From: Oscheius tipulae
Lineage: Eukaryota; Nematoda; Chromadorea; Rhabditida; Rhabditidae
Direction of reading: 5' to 3'
Assembly (NCBI GenBank): GCA_037178975.1
Contig: JASJZH010000005.1
Coordinates: forward strand, 868,001 to 932,000
DNA length: 64,000 bases
The notes under the pieces: generated by a model
What the model saw: only the letters and a program-made list of their open reading frames with translations
Told to the model about the DNA's origin: nothing
Databases searched by the model: none
Made by a program: the position numbers and the translations under genes
Part shown: one piece after another, positions 46,640 through 57,689 of the stretch
How positions within the stretch are numbered: the first letter of the stretch is position 1
How the letters are laid out: each line of letters begins with the position of its first letter

Positions 46640-47790
46640 TCTTATTGGGTCCCGCGACCAAGTTTCCTGAAAATCAATCTTTCGTATTTTTCGGTGCTTG
46701 GCACACATTTTCATGACTTCTAAGTGTGTTTAAACGATTTACTGTCAAATTCTACCCTAGAATGGCTATTTTAGAATTTCACTTTGATAGAGAAATGACC
46801 GAGAAAAATGAGAAAAAAATTGATAAAACGTTATCTTTTTCCATCGCACGGCCTTTTTCTCCATTTTTTGGCAATATTTCTGTCGAAGTAGACTATTCTA
46901 GGATATAAATTGACGGTCAATCAATTAAACACACTTAGAAATCAAAAAAAATGAATTCTTGTACGGCCATTTTCCCTATTTTTCACGATAGTTTTTCTGT
47001 CAAAGTAGCCTACTTTATAGTGAAATTTGACGACGAAACGGCTAAACACATACAGAAACCTAGAAAATATGTGCAAAGCGCCGGAAAAAGCAAAAGATAA
47101 GTTTTCGGGGAACTTCGTTGCGGGACCCGTTTAAAAATAAACCGCGCTCCCTTCACCTGTTCACCCATAACTGGAATATCCCTTTAAAGGGACGCTGTCA
47201 TTATGGGTAAATGGGTGGATGACCGAACGCGTTTTTTTCGACCAGAGCCGTTTCTTTATGATCCTGGCTAAACTTTTGGCTAGCCGGGAATTTAATAAAA
47301 TCAGGGCTCTCATAACTCCGGAATAGCCCAAATGACTGGAATCGTAGTCATCTAACCTGTATAAAAAAGTTAGCCGGGATATAAAGAAAACGCTCTTGAT
47401 TTTTAATATATTTTCTAGGGACGAAGGCAACCAAACATCGTCATCCTCTTTGGAAGGTACGATGCAGATCATTAACATATTCCCAATAAATCAAGGATAC
47501 GTGATGAAGTTCATGGCTGGCGGAAGCCTCGATCGAGGTAAAATTAATATGTCTCTTTGAGAAGAGAGCTGTCTCTCGAGGTAAATAATGTACGTCAATT
47601 TACTCCATTTTTCTCGGTAATTCTTCTGCTAAAGTAGTCGTAATAGGGACGAAATTTTGCCCTAAAACGATTAAACACACGTAGAAACATAAAATGAGAG
47701 TAAAGCACCGAAAAATGCAAAAAGTAACTTGAGTACAAGTATTTCTAGCTTCCCGTTGCAAAATTCAAATTCAGAAAAGCGCACGGTTTG
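46640..47790. repeat. Inverted-repeat cluster with a kinase fragment
   Basis: Arms at about 46648-46770 and 47010-47132 (GGGTCCCGC...TTTTTCGGTGC against its complement) form another foldback. A third related copy is at about 47600-47730. Between them, 47238-47360 repeats the left flank of the 45.8-kb element in inverted orientation. The plus strand at 47415-47545 carries a kinase fragment (NIVILFGRYDADH, MAGGSLDR) that is an inverted duplicate of 45225-45350, ending in the same CTCGATCGAGGTAAA. Confidence 0.6.
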
Positions 47791-47935
47791 AGAGAAGAGA
47801 GCTGTCTCTTTAAGGTACACTAGAGCCGAAACATTTGCTCGACCAAGCAAGAGTTGATAAGAAGTGTGTTGCACGGCAGTGAAGTAAGCAATCCGTGTCA
47901 ATATTAAAAAGCTCCTATTCCCGACCAGTGTTTAT

Positions 47936-48561
47936 TTACCAAAAACTTTGCACAACGATATCGTATCTCGACAAAATCCTGTCGCCAACAATACTGACAA
48001 AGTCTTTTTTGGCGTCCTCTTCTTCTAGATTCGAGGCAACAGATCTTAAGACACCAACGATCGGTGTCATTGTATCACTGTCACTTTCGAATCGTCTGGC
48101 AAGAAAAGCAAGAAACTGGAGACTGAGAGAACAGGACATCAGTTCAGAAGCGTCATCTTCAGCGAGTCTATCCAGAAGGGAGAGTGACAGTTTCAGAAGC
48201 TTTTGAGCATTTCCACTGGTCGGATTCTCGTCCTGGAAGAAATTGGTGTTGGGGTAGAGATAAGAGGCTTACTAGGTAGAAGGATACAGATTTTATGACG
48301 GTCATGAGCTGGAGGGAGAGTCTTTTGATCTGGGAGAGAGTCTGGTCTTTGGATAGAGTCTGGAAGCTGACTTTGAAGAGAGAGACAGAGACAGTCACTC
48401 ACCCTCACACTCTTAAAGACCTCCCTAACATCTTGACTGTTCCTGACAGGATTTAGACCTAGAGGATTGGTTCCTTTGGTGGTCGACGGGGTCGGAATAT
48501 GGTGAATCTCTTCCTCACTGTCAAAACTGATGGAGCTGCGGAGTCGTTGAAGAATTCCCAT
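47936..48561 (-). CDS. Unrecognised helical protein
   Basis: The minus-strand protein begins MGILQRLRSSISFDSEEEIH and continues HIPTPSTTKGTNPLGL. Two further exons read LSKDQTLSQIKRLSLQLMTV and then LLKLSLSLLDRLAEDDASEL, SLQFLAFLARRFESDSD and KDFVSIVGDRILSRYDIVVQ. The pattern is of amphipathic helices, as in armadillo/HEAT-type proteins. The last coding stretch stops at 47936, but a GTAAAT donor just before it suggests that more exons existed where inverted repeats now lie. I do not recognise the family. Confidence 0.5.
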
Positions 48562-48839
48562 GGTTGATCAGATAGCGCACTAATCAGCGAAGCTGTTTAC
48601 GAGGTCAGTAGACAAAAGCGACGCGGTATTTGAACCACCGCTTGGGATCAGCTGCTCCTGGGACCAGGAGATAAGACTATTTCCAAGCCTGACGAAACTG
48701 CCTGAGCTGTATGTTCCAGCAATTCTTTGCCCGATAAGGGGGTAGTTGGAGCCATTAGGCTGTAAAACTATAGTGTTCTATTCTGTGGATTCAAAAAAGG
48801 GAACTATGCAAACATGTCTCTTTATTGACTCAGATCACT

Positions 48840-50361
48840 CTACTGATTGGCTGGGATGGCGAATGGGAAGCTGGGAAAGTTTCCGTTGCTTCCGCTGCTT
48901 CCACCGAACTGTCCCTGTCCACCGAATTGCCCCCGTCCCTGTCCTTGTCCATTGCTTCCAAACTGTCCCTGTCCTTGTCCACCAAACTGTCCGTTGTTCT
49001 GTCCCTGTCCACCAAACTGTCCGTTGTTCTGTCCCTGTCCACCGAACTGTCCGTTGTTCTGTCCCTGTCCACCGAACTGTCCGTTGTTCTGCCCCTGTCC
49101 CTGTCCACCGAAAGCTCCCTGTCCGACTGGTCCCCATGGCAAGGCACTGACTCCGGTCTCTGGGAAGGGAGGAAGTCCGCTACCGTTCTCTTCTCCAGCT
49201 CCACCCAAAGCCTTCAGGGTCTCCTCTCCGAGAGTAGTCTTGAAGAATTCTCCAACAGCCTGAGCGAACTCGGTTCCAATAGGCTCAAGGGCAGCTCCCA
49301 TATCTTGGGTCTGATTTCTAAGGTTCCTGCTATCATCCTCTTCGATCTCGACTATCTTCTGCCAAACTGGGGAGAGTTTGGAAAGGACGCTGGTGAAGGC
49401 AGCGTTGAACTTGGTCTTGGCTTGGAGGTAGCTGTTCTTGAACATCTCCCAGCTGGCCTGAAACAAGAAAAGTTGAAGTGGACAGTTCTAGAAGTCCCTC
49501 TGTCTTGTTCAGGTCTAACTACTACAATCCAGTAGAGGGATTCGAGCTTATGCTTATTGTCTTATCACCATTAAAATGGAGCAGTAAGAGTACAAGAACA
49601 GTATAGCAGACCATATATGGTCATTGTAGAAGTTGTCTTGGTCGTGTCTAAGAGTTACAGAATCACTAGACAGAGACTATTGGATGAGATACCTCCCTCC
49701 TCTGGACTAGACAGAACAGATGAGGGTAGAAACACTGTCTCTCATCCTCTAATTGCCCAATCCGGTAGCCCTATCTTATTGAGTACTAGTTGGACTCGTG
49801 GCTGAAATACTGTCTCTGCTCTTCTGGTCACTCACTGTCAGAACATGATCTGGAGAAAAGATGGTCAGTCAAGAGTGACTACCTGGTTAAGAATCCTCGT
49901 TTTATTGTCTCTCACACTCTCAGTTCCCTATCCAATTATTCTATCAGATTCAGTGTCTCTGCCTGCACTGTCACTGGGTGTGTGTCTCAACTTACGACTG
50001 AACTAGATGACTGTCTTTCTGTTTTTCTCCTTCACTTTTACCTGAACACTGTACTTCTGAGCCCAAGCATCTAAGTTGGTGTAGACCTCACGTCTGGCGA
50101 GCTCCTGGTTCTAAACAAGAGACAGTACAACCCAATAGATACTCGACTCACGAAGAGAATAGTAAAGAACTCCTGGATTCCCTCAGCTGGGACGGACTTG
50201 AAGAGAGGGATCTTCTGAAGGGTCTGGACTACCTGAGCCTTGATCTGTTCCTCATTGATCTCCATTCCGGGACCTCCCATCTGCTGCATGTGTCTCATGG
50301 CGGCACGAAGGGGATTGGCACTGGCAACGGCCAGAAGAGTGCACAAGACGACGGCTCTCAT
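48840..50361 (-). CDS. SXP/RAL-2 family (DUF148) secreted protein with Gly/Gln tail
   Basis: Three exons: 50361-50152, 50110-50042 and 49457-48840. The signal peptide is MRAVVLCTLLAVASA. The DUF148 helical domain contains EEQIKAQVVQTLQKIP, EFFTILF/NQELARREVY, LDAWAQKYSVQ and ASWEMFKNSYLQAKTKFNAA. This family is nematode-specific; members are abundant secreted antigens and some bind metals. Unusually, the C-terminus is a low-complexity tail of Gly, Gln, Asn and Phe with four copies of the 10-residue unit GGQGQNNGQF (about 48965-49100), then FPFAIPANQ. The ATG follows GAATTCAGC. One intron is 41 nt, the other 584 nt. Confidence 0.85.
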
Positions 50362-50598
50362 GCTGAATTCTGTGACTGTTTCCGAGAGAAGGAGACAAAA
50401 AAAGAGACAAAGGTAGGTGCTCGACTGTCCTTCCACCATCCGGAGCACCCTTTTATGGCGACCTTCGTCTATTTGTTCATTTGGTAGACTGCGTGGCGTG
50501 GAAGCCACGGCTAGGGATGACGAGTGTGAGTCATTGGAAAATGAATAGAGTCCTATTTGACTGATTGTTGAACAAAAAGTCTTTATTCGGTGGGATGA

Positions 50599-53500
50599 TC
50601 ATAGGATTTCCAAAAGGTCGCCTGATGAAATGGTTGCGTTGCAAGATGGGTTGAGTTGCCGGACGTAGACGCCGAAGGTCATCTGGAAATTGGAAGTGAC
50701 AATGGCAGTGACTCTCACCTTCTGTCTATTCCTGAGATCTCTCAAGGCTACAATAATTTTTGGATCCTTCTCTCCAGAATCCTGGTTGACACAGATCATC
50801 TCACAGCGGGTACACTTCTCGATTACCTGAACAGCTGTACGGTCTCTGTCTCTCTGTCTCTCTGTCTCACCTCAAACTCCGCCTTTCCTATCCTAAACCT
50901 CTTCAGACTGTCTTCAATAAAAGCCGGTATCCCTCTAACTATCAGATTCGGTCGGAACCGACTGATCACATCCTCCAAAGTCAGTCCAATTTGGTTAGCC
51001 ATTACCTGGGCTGAAGCCTCGTTGGCTAAAAGATAGGGAGCCTGATTCGAGAGGCTTCTTTCAGAATCTGGAAGTTGATTGTTCTCTGTGGTAATTGCTT
51101 TACTACACCCTGTTTGTTTGTCTCCTTCTTCGAAATTTTGTTTTGTCTGTACTTTCAGTAATCCCGATTTAGCTCTATTCAGAACTGTTTACGGAACGTG
51201 ATTCTACTATACAAATATGGAGGGACCGTAACGAAAACAAGGCGAAGTACTTGGAATGTTCTGGGAAGGGTTTTGATCCAAGTTTCGCCCTCAAGACGGC
51301 GCTTTTCAACCTATCCATGTTTGGCTCTGGCCTGGTTTCATGTCGGGCTAGAGCCCTTTTTCTTTAGGTCAGGACTCTCTTTACATATAGAATCAAATTC
51401 AGTTTTTACGTAAACTACCTTCTGTCACCGCCTGCAACCGACAGTTCGGCATTTCCAGAGCATTGGACAGCCAGGCACTAGCAGTCTTCCCACAGTCCAC
51501 GGTAGACACTCTGTGAAAGACTGTACTGGGAAAAAAAGAACTTACGAGCTGGTACAGACTATCCTTCTAATGCCATTGATTGGGGGAGGAGAAAGAGAGA
51601 CAGAGAGTTCCGGGACGGTTGGTTCTGTTGAGAGTATGAGAGAGTCGCCCTGCACTCTGGTTCGGATCCTACAGAGTTGTGGGTACTTCTTCTGGGACAT
51701 GGCGATAGAGTTGTTAACGATCATGAAGCGACGGTCGTGTTGGAGGCCAGTAGGGGTGAGAAAGAAACTGAAAGTCGATCCCTCTATGTCTCTGTTTTTC
51801 TGTCTCTCTGTCTCTCTTACCTTTTCGCCTCAAACCCTCTACAGCTCTTCACCGGATAGCAGAAGATCTTGTTCAGAACTGGACGATAGGAACTGATGGA
51901 CACTCCATTGACTGCTAGAGGGACCGCCCTCTGTCCCAGAAAACAGTAGTCAATCATCTGTTCCAAAGCATTCACATGTTCTTGTCTCGACTGTCTCCCA
52001 AAGGAGACCCTAACAGCCCCAGTCGGCTTCCCGTTTATGATATCCTCTTCGTCTCCACAACGTTTCCCTGTCTGGAAGCTAAAGGACTGTGAAGGGCTAA
52101 TGGACATACCTCAATATTCGCGAGGATTTCTTCATCAGATAGGTTTAGATAAGACTGACAGGCTCCTATGTTACAGAAGCAGCCGGTCCGAAGGTTCAGG
52201 CCGAAGAGGTCGGCCATTTTCGCTACCTGAAAGTGAACAGTTAGAGTCAAAGAGATAGGGAGGCAGGAAAACAAAGAGACAGAGAGATGTACCTCTGCAT
52301 AGCCAACGTATGACCCGTCTTCTCTCAGTACATTGAACGTGACTACTGGTCCCTGATCCTCTAGGCTCTGAACCATAGAATATTCACAGATCTCTACTCT
52401 CTCTTACTGTCCCTCTCCTGTAGATAGCAGTAGCTGGCTTTCCATTCCAATGAAACTTGTTCTTCAGCATGCTATAAGCTGATTGAGCAATGTCAAAACT
52501 ATGCTTTTGGATGGTAGAGATCCCACCTGGATACAGTTGTTGAGAGAAATAGAGAGACAGAGAAACAGAGAGAGACTCACCATATCTCTCCAAATCATCG
52601 AATCCCTTCTGCAGACTGGCAATTCCATAGTAATTGATGGTACCATCTTCAAATCTGTTCTCTGTTGTCCGAATCACTCTTCTTTACCTACTTTTCCTCC
52701 AAGGATTCTCGATGCTGGACTACGAATCGGCTAGGAAGAATCGCATTGACTGAACCACCCCCAAAGTAGGTCTTCTGGAGCTTATGAGCCGAATCTATGG
52801 AGTCATAAGACCAAATCCAATAGTTTTCTTACCATTTCTGATCAACAGAGCTCCCAATCCAGTGGGGTATCCAAAGAGCTTGTAGAAGGAGAGTGCCACG
52901 AAGTTCGGACGGTACTGGGACAGATCCAGGGAAGAGGAAGACACCCAGCCGGCTGCATCGAGACAGACGTACCAGCCTGGAAGGTATTCTATTGCTTGGT
53001 AGTCACAGAGTAACATTAACTTCTAGTATTTAGTTACTGTGTTGAATTAGAAAAAAGTGTAAATAAGAAAACTCTGTAATGAAACACTGTAATTAAGTTT
53101 CCAGTTTGTATTGACTACAGTAACTGTTTTGCTTCTGGAACAGTTTGCAGTTCGGATTGTCTACCTCTCAGTCTCCCTACCTCGGTCCTGGAACTTCTTG
53201 ACCACGTTGAGATCGTACTTGAATCCGCAAAAATTGCTCATAGCCGTCAGAACAAAGAGTGATCCATTAGAACTGGGAATGTCTTTGGGAAGGTTTTGGA
53301 GACAGGACATGTGGTCGACCTGGAAGTATCAGAACTGTCACTGTCACTTTTCACTCACTCTTGTCCTCACTATCTCTCTCATTCCTACCACAGAATGGTG
53401 GGAATCTGCTAGATACCCAAGACTGGAGTTTGATGACAGTCTATCGATCAGATCACAGGTATCAGTAGCCTTTTCCGGAAATACAAAGCTGTCACCCAGT

Positions 53501-53816
53501 AACCGTAGGGAATGAGTGGTGTTGTAGGTGAAAATGACAGTGTAATCTTTGACATTAAAGTGGGAAAGGATCCTGAAATTCAAAGGTGGACAGAGACACA
53601 GAAACAGAGAGACTGCGAAACAGTGAGACAGAGAGACAGAGACAGAAACAGTCATACTCACCTCTGTCTAGCATTATCAACAAACTGCTTTGTGACAGTA
53701 CTTGTAGAATGATGAGAGTGTGGATTCGAAAGTCGCTGACTATTCAAAAACTGACCAATTTCTTTCATCTGCTCCTCAGAGGCCAGTGAAGCTCCAGCAT
53801 GGTCCAAATACGGCAT
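50599..53816 (-). CDS. MOCOS: Molybdenum cofactor sulfurase
   Basis: This enzyme adds the terminal sulfur to molybdenum cofactor, activating xanthine dehydrogenase and aldehyde oxidase. The N-terminus [16 protein letters not shown] is the family opening. The aminotransferase-V domain has [51 protein letters not shown] (PLP Lys region), [26 protein letters not shown] and [15 protein letters not shown] (the persulfide-forming Cys). The C-terminal MOSC domain has [29 protein letters not shown] and ends SSGDLLEIL. At least a dozen exons are separated mostly by 40-60-nt introns with GAGACAG or GACAGTGACAG tracts. The intron near 51.06-51.4 kb contains a degraded hairpin element. Edges of the MOSC exons were not all fixed. 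Confidence 0.92.
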
Positions 53817-55244
53817 TCAGATACCTAAAATACTGTCTCAAGCCAAAGTAAATAGAAAAATGGGTACTCCCGTGGGAAGGCCACGCGAGATTGCTATCTT
53901 ATCAGTGGTGGGTTATTCCCAGACGATGATTATTGGCAAGTAGGGCCATCCATAAAAACAATGAGGGAGAGAAAGGAGAGAAAATTTGTCGGAACTGGTT
54001 CTTACTGGGGTTGAAGGACATTGATGTACGCAACGCTAAAAGATATGATTTGTAGTGGGAATGATGACAGAGACGGAGCTATCTGACTCATTTGTTTTCT
54101 CTCTCACTGTGCAGAAACCAAAAAGAGGGGAATCCCCCTGTATTTTCTGACTCAGCGACCCCTACCAACAGTGCCCCTACCAAACATGTCCATCATTAAA
54201 CGGATAATTGAGCACGGCGCCGGCCTCCGTGGTACAAAACCAACACTTTTTGACGAAGATTTGGATTGACGAGATACCCCATATTTCTATCAGTGGTTGC
54301 TGAAATGACCATCTCTAAACATATTCTTTTTCCGGAGGTTCGTAGAAGAAATCTTGGAACATGACGTGACGTTTAGGAACATCTTCCTCATCCCCACCCG
54401 ATGCCTCGTAAAGTACACCACGATCCTCATCATGGAGGAATCTTTCACCCTGTGCCTGGAGATCCGTTTGGTGGATTCATGACTTACGTGGTAGGAGACA
54501 GAGACAGAAAGACAGACACCCTTTTTCTCTAAACTAATCTCCATCTGTTTTGTTGTCACTTACCCCCTCAATATTCATGTTTTTACCCCAAGGGTAAGAG
54601 AGAACAATGCCAACCGGTCAAGGGAGGCAGCTTTACAGTGCCGCGCAGCCTCTGGCCGACCCTAGTTGCCATTGTTCTTTTTCTCCCCGTGGGCACTTTC
54701 ACCTTCGAATGCCTTTCACCTGCTTGCCTAGATCAAAATATAAGCCGTTTTCTTTTTAAAGGGTGATTAGCAACTTGACACTTTCTGCTCTTACCCTGCC
54801 AAAACTGGTAGCGTCTTCCTCTTTTCCCCTCAGTGTCAGGAAGACAACAAGTTCGCATGTAAACAAGATGCTTCTCTAGTTCGAATCTCATTAAGGTGAC
54901 TTTGTGAGAGAGGTCTTCTTGAAATTAGGAGACAGTATACCCTAGCGGTTTTCGATCTCTATGATACTGAAGGCCCATACATCCCCTTCCTTTTACTATG
55001 CCGACAGTCCGGCTGGGAATTTGTACTATTTCATACAGTAATGTTCGTCCAACATGACAATAAAGCATTGTTTTGATACATACTTAACCATAAAATTGAC
55101 GTCACATTTAGCATGAAGCTTCTCTCTCTACCCCTAAGAACGAGTTCTTCTCCCATTGTGACCTGAAGGGAGACGGGAATGGGAAGAGAGGAAGGTGGAT
55201 CCCTACTAGTACTCTCCTCCGCTCTCTACTTAACTGTATTTCAG
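53817..55244. other. Long intergenic region, no confident gene
   Basis: Plus-strand open pieces (for example VHHDPHHGGIFHPVPG at about 54400) have no partner exons or recognised domain. GTAACTTGACA-type sequence and TTTTAAAGG near 54755 are weak promoter-like signals. TATTTCAG ends at 55244 directly before the muscarinic receptor ATG. Confidence 0.4.
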
Positions 55245-57435
55245 ATGAACAAGTCTTCAGTTCTTGAGATTCCGCTGTTACCGGTTCTCCCGGAACACAG
55301 TTTTGTTGTGGATAATACAGCCATTGGACCTGAGAATATTTATACATGGAGCTTCTATGCGATCATTGTGGGAGGAGTACTGTTGTCTCTTTTCACAGTG
55401 CTGGGTAACCTGATGGTGAGTCTCTCTGTCTCTGTCACACTTATCTGTACCATTCCAGGTTCTTCTCAGTTTTAAAATGGACAGAGGCCTCCAGACCATC
55501 AGTAACTATTTCCTCTTGAGTCTAGCCTGTGCTGATCTCTCCGTCGGTGAGTTTTCTTCTGATTTCTAACCCGAAGTACAGGTATCATCTCCATCCCCTT
55601 CATGACCTACTACACTGCCCTGGGCACCTGGGACATAGGGTACACCCTCTGTCAGTTCTGGCTTTGCATGGACTACCTGATGTGTAATGCTTCGGTCATG
55701 AACCTTCTCCTGATCTCATTTGACCGATACTTTTCGGTGACTAGACCCTTGACCTACAGACCAAAGTGAGGTCTTCTTCGTTTCAATTGATAGAAATGTT
55801 TCAGAAGAACATCTCGAAAAGCAATCCTCGCAATTATGGGAACATTCCTGATCTCTGCCTTGCTCTGGCCTCCTTGGATCGTTGGCTGGCCATACATTGA
55901 CGGTGAGATGTACCGAAAACTTTGTTCATGTCAGTTTCAGGACAGTTCACAGCCCCTCAGGGCAGCTGTTACATTCAGTTCTTGGAGACCAGCCCATTCA
56001 TTACTGTGGTCACATCATTTGCTGCCTTCTGGTGTCCTGTCACGATCATGATCATACTATATGTCAGAGTCTACATGGTTGCCAAAACGAGGAGAAGAGT
56101 TTTCAGCAAGATGGATCCTCATATGGTGGGAGACAGAGAGACAGAGAGAAAGAGACTCTTCATCTTCAGACGATCAACTATGGATCCAGAAAAGGAGACA
56201 CCGACTCCAACGACTCTCTCCCCGGAACTGTTGCCGAGAAGAGAATGAACAAAGAGATAAAGAAGTCAGAGAACAAAGCAGCCAAAACCCTCCTGGCTAT
56301 CATGCTAGCCTTCATAATTACCTGGCTGCCATATGATGGTAATATTTATGGTCTGACTGTCTTCATGGCGAGACGTAGCTTCTTCTTTGCACGTGTAGGC
56401 AACGTGACCGAAGCTCTTGACAGCATCACAGAACACTGGTAGAAAGCTGCAGTTTGCTTTCAGACTGGTCAGACTCGAGCAGAAGACCGTGTCACAGTGA
56501 CTCTGTCCCAGTAAACTACTGTAGCAGTCATCGTGACTGGTACAGGCCTGGTTGACTTGGTCTAAAACGTGGTTTAGACAGTCGACATACTCTGACTTTG
56601 AGATAGAGTGTGACACGAACTTACCATACTCCTGAGGACATCCTGTCCTTGTCCATAATTTGGATATGGTTTGGCTTAGGGGTATCTTGACTGTTCCACA
56701 CTTCCAGCACGATTTCGTTCCCTTCCATTTGGTGTAGGTCTCATTGACCCAGTTGGATACCGACTTTTGAATCTCAGTAGTCTTCTCTGTAAGCCAGTCC
56801 AAAAGACCAGGCTCAATTGGTTGTGGGAAGCTGATTAGAATGAGGAGTAGAAGGAACAGAGTAGGCATGGTCGGAGCGATACTCTTTCGTACAATCTTGG
56901 CAGTCAACCGAAAGAGTGACAAAGTTACAGTGAAACAGAGAGATAGAGAGACAGAGAAACAAAGACATCTTTCAAATCTTACCGAAACTTCCAGTAATCG
57001 TCCTCTGGGAGCAGTTCTACCCCCATACGACGCCTATATGGCTCTGGTCCGCTGCCTATGCTCTCTGCTACATTAACTCTTCACTCAATCCGATCTGCTA
57101 TGCGCTGGGAAATCCGCAGTGAGTTGACTGATATTTTGGTAGAAGCTTGCTAGCAAAAAGCAATGTTACGGAAACTCTGTCCCCTTGATGACTTTAGCAG
57201 CTAAATAAATAGACACATCATTGTAGAGATGAGCCATTAGAGATCTGTTTTGCAAAAGAGCAGACAGCGTCCAAGTCACAAAACACGGTTTGGGCACAAG
57301 CAACTTTTGTGACATATGAAGTTGCTAAATGTGTACTTCAGGTATCGTAAGACCTACTTGAAGATTCTACGCTGTCAGTTTCGGACGAAAAGTCCGGAAA
57401 TAAGGAGACGAAGCACTGTCGAGGACAAGATCTAG
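55245..57435 (+). CDS. Muscarinic acetylcholine receptor (GAR-like)
   Basis: Eight exons: 55245-55415, 55459-55546, 55582-55765, 55805-55902, 55941-56125, 56170-56338, 56995-57118 and 57342-57435. It is a class A GPCR with TM1 [22 protein letters not shown]3 [20 protein letters not shown] with the amine-binding Asp, then [14 protein letters not shown] (DRY); TM5 [22 protein letters not shown]6 [19 protein letters not shown]; and TM7 [20 protein letters not shown] (NPxxY). The C-terminus [12 protein letters not shown] follows KTYLKILRC. Position 6.52, Asn in known muscarinic receptors, reads Asp here. The third intracellular loop is short (about 55 residues). Introns are 34-44 nt except the 656-nt intron 6, which hosts an antisense PLA2-like gene. 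Confidence 0.92.
56305..56868 (-). CDS. Secreted PLA2-like protein nested in the muscarinic receptor
   Basis: The minus-strand protein starts [20 protein letters not shown] (signal peptide). It contains [31 protein letters not shown] (Cys, active-site His-Asp, Cys), [14 protein letters not shown] and [16 protein letters not shown]. These match nematode secreted phospholipase A2-like proteins. Most of it lies in receptor intron 6, but the stop at 56305 falls 34 bp inside receptor exon 6, so the two coding regions would overlap antisense at the 3' end. An optional 34-nt intron (GTAAGTTCGT...GTCAG) after CPQEYG would remove a few residues. Calcium-loop residues are not typical, so enzymatic activity is uncertain. 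Confidence 0.75.
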   Translation of the reverse strand: MPTLFLLLLILISFPQPIEPGLLDWLTEKTTEIQKSVSNWVNETYTKWKGTKSCWKCGTVKIPLSQTISKLWTRTGCPQEYGKFVSHSISKSEYVDCLNHVLDQVNQACTSHDDCYSSLLGQSHCDTVFCSSLTSLKANCSFLPVFCDAVKSFGHVAYTCKEEATSRHEDSQTINITIIWQPGNYEG

Positions 57436-57689
57436 CCTTTCCTTTATCTCTTTTCGCAGACATTGTTTTACAAATGTACAGAATCTTGCTTCAACTACAC
57501 AACCGAGTTCGGGTATATAGATGCTTTGTGAAATGAATATTTTCATTCTTATACCATTCTCTCGCTCCATGTTTCCGTCCCTCTATGTCTCTGTCTCTCT
57601 GCTTCACGGTCTCTTTGTCTCTCTGTCTTTCTGTCTCTCTGCTGCCTTGCCTCTCTGTCTCTCTATGAACGCGACGCCATTTTCTGGAA

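Noticed and set aside
53900-54600. Possible plus-strand exon ending FHPVPGDPFGG
   Set aside because: Only one short frame with a donor; no partner exon or known domain.
57367-57570. Minus-strand frame with kinase-tail-like [20 protein letters not shown]
   Set aside because: It lies antisense to the well-supported last exon of the muscarinic receptor, and no other kinase motif is found upstream.
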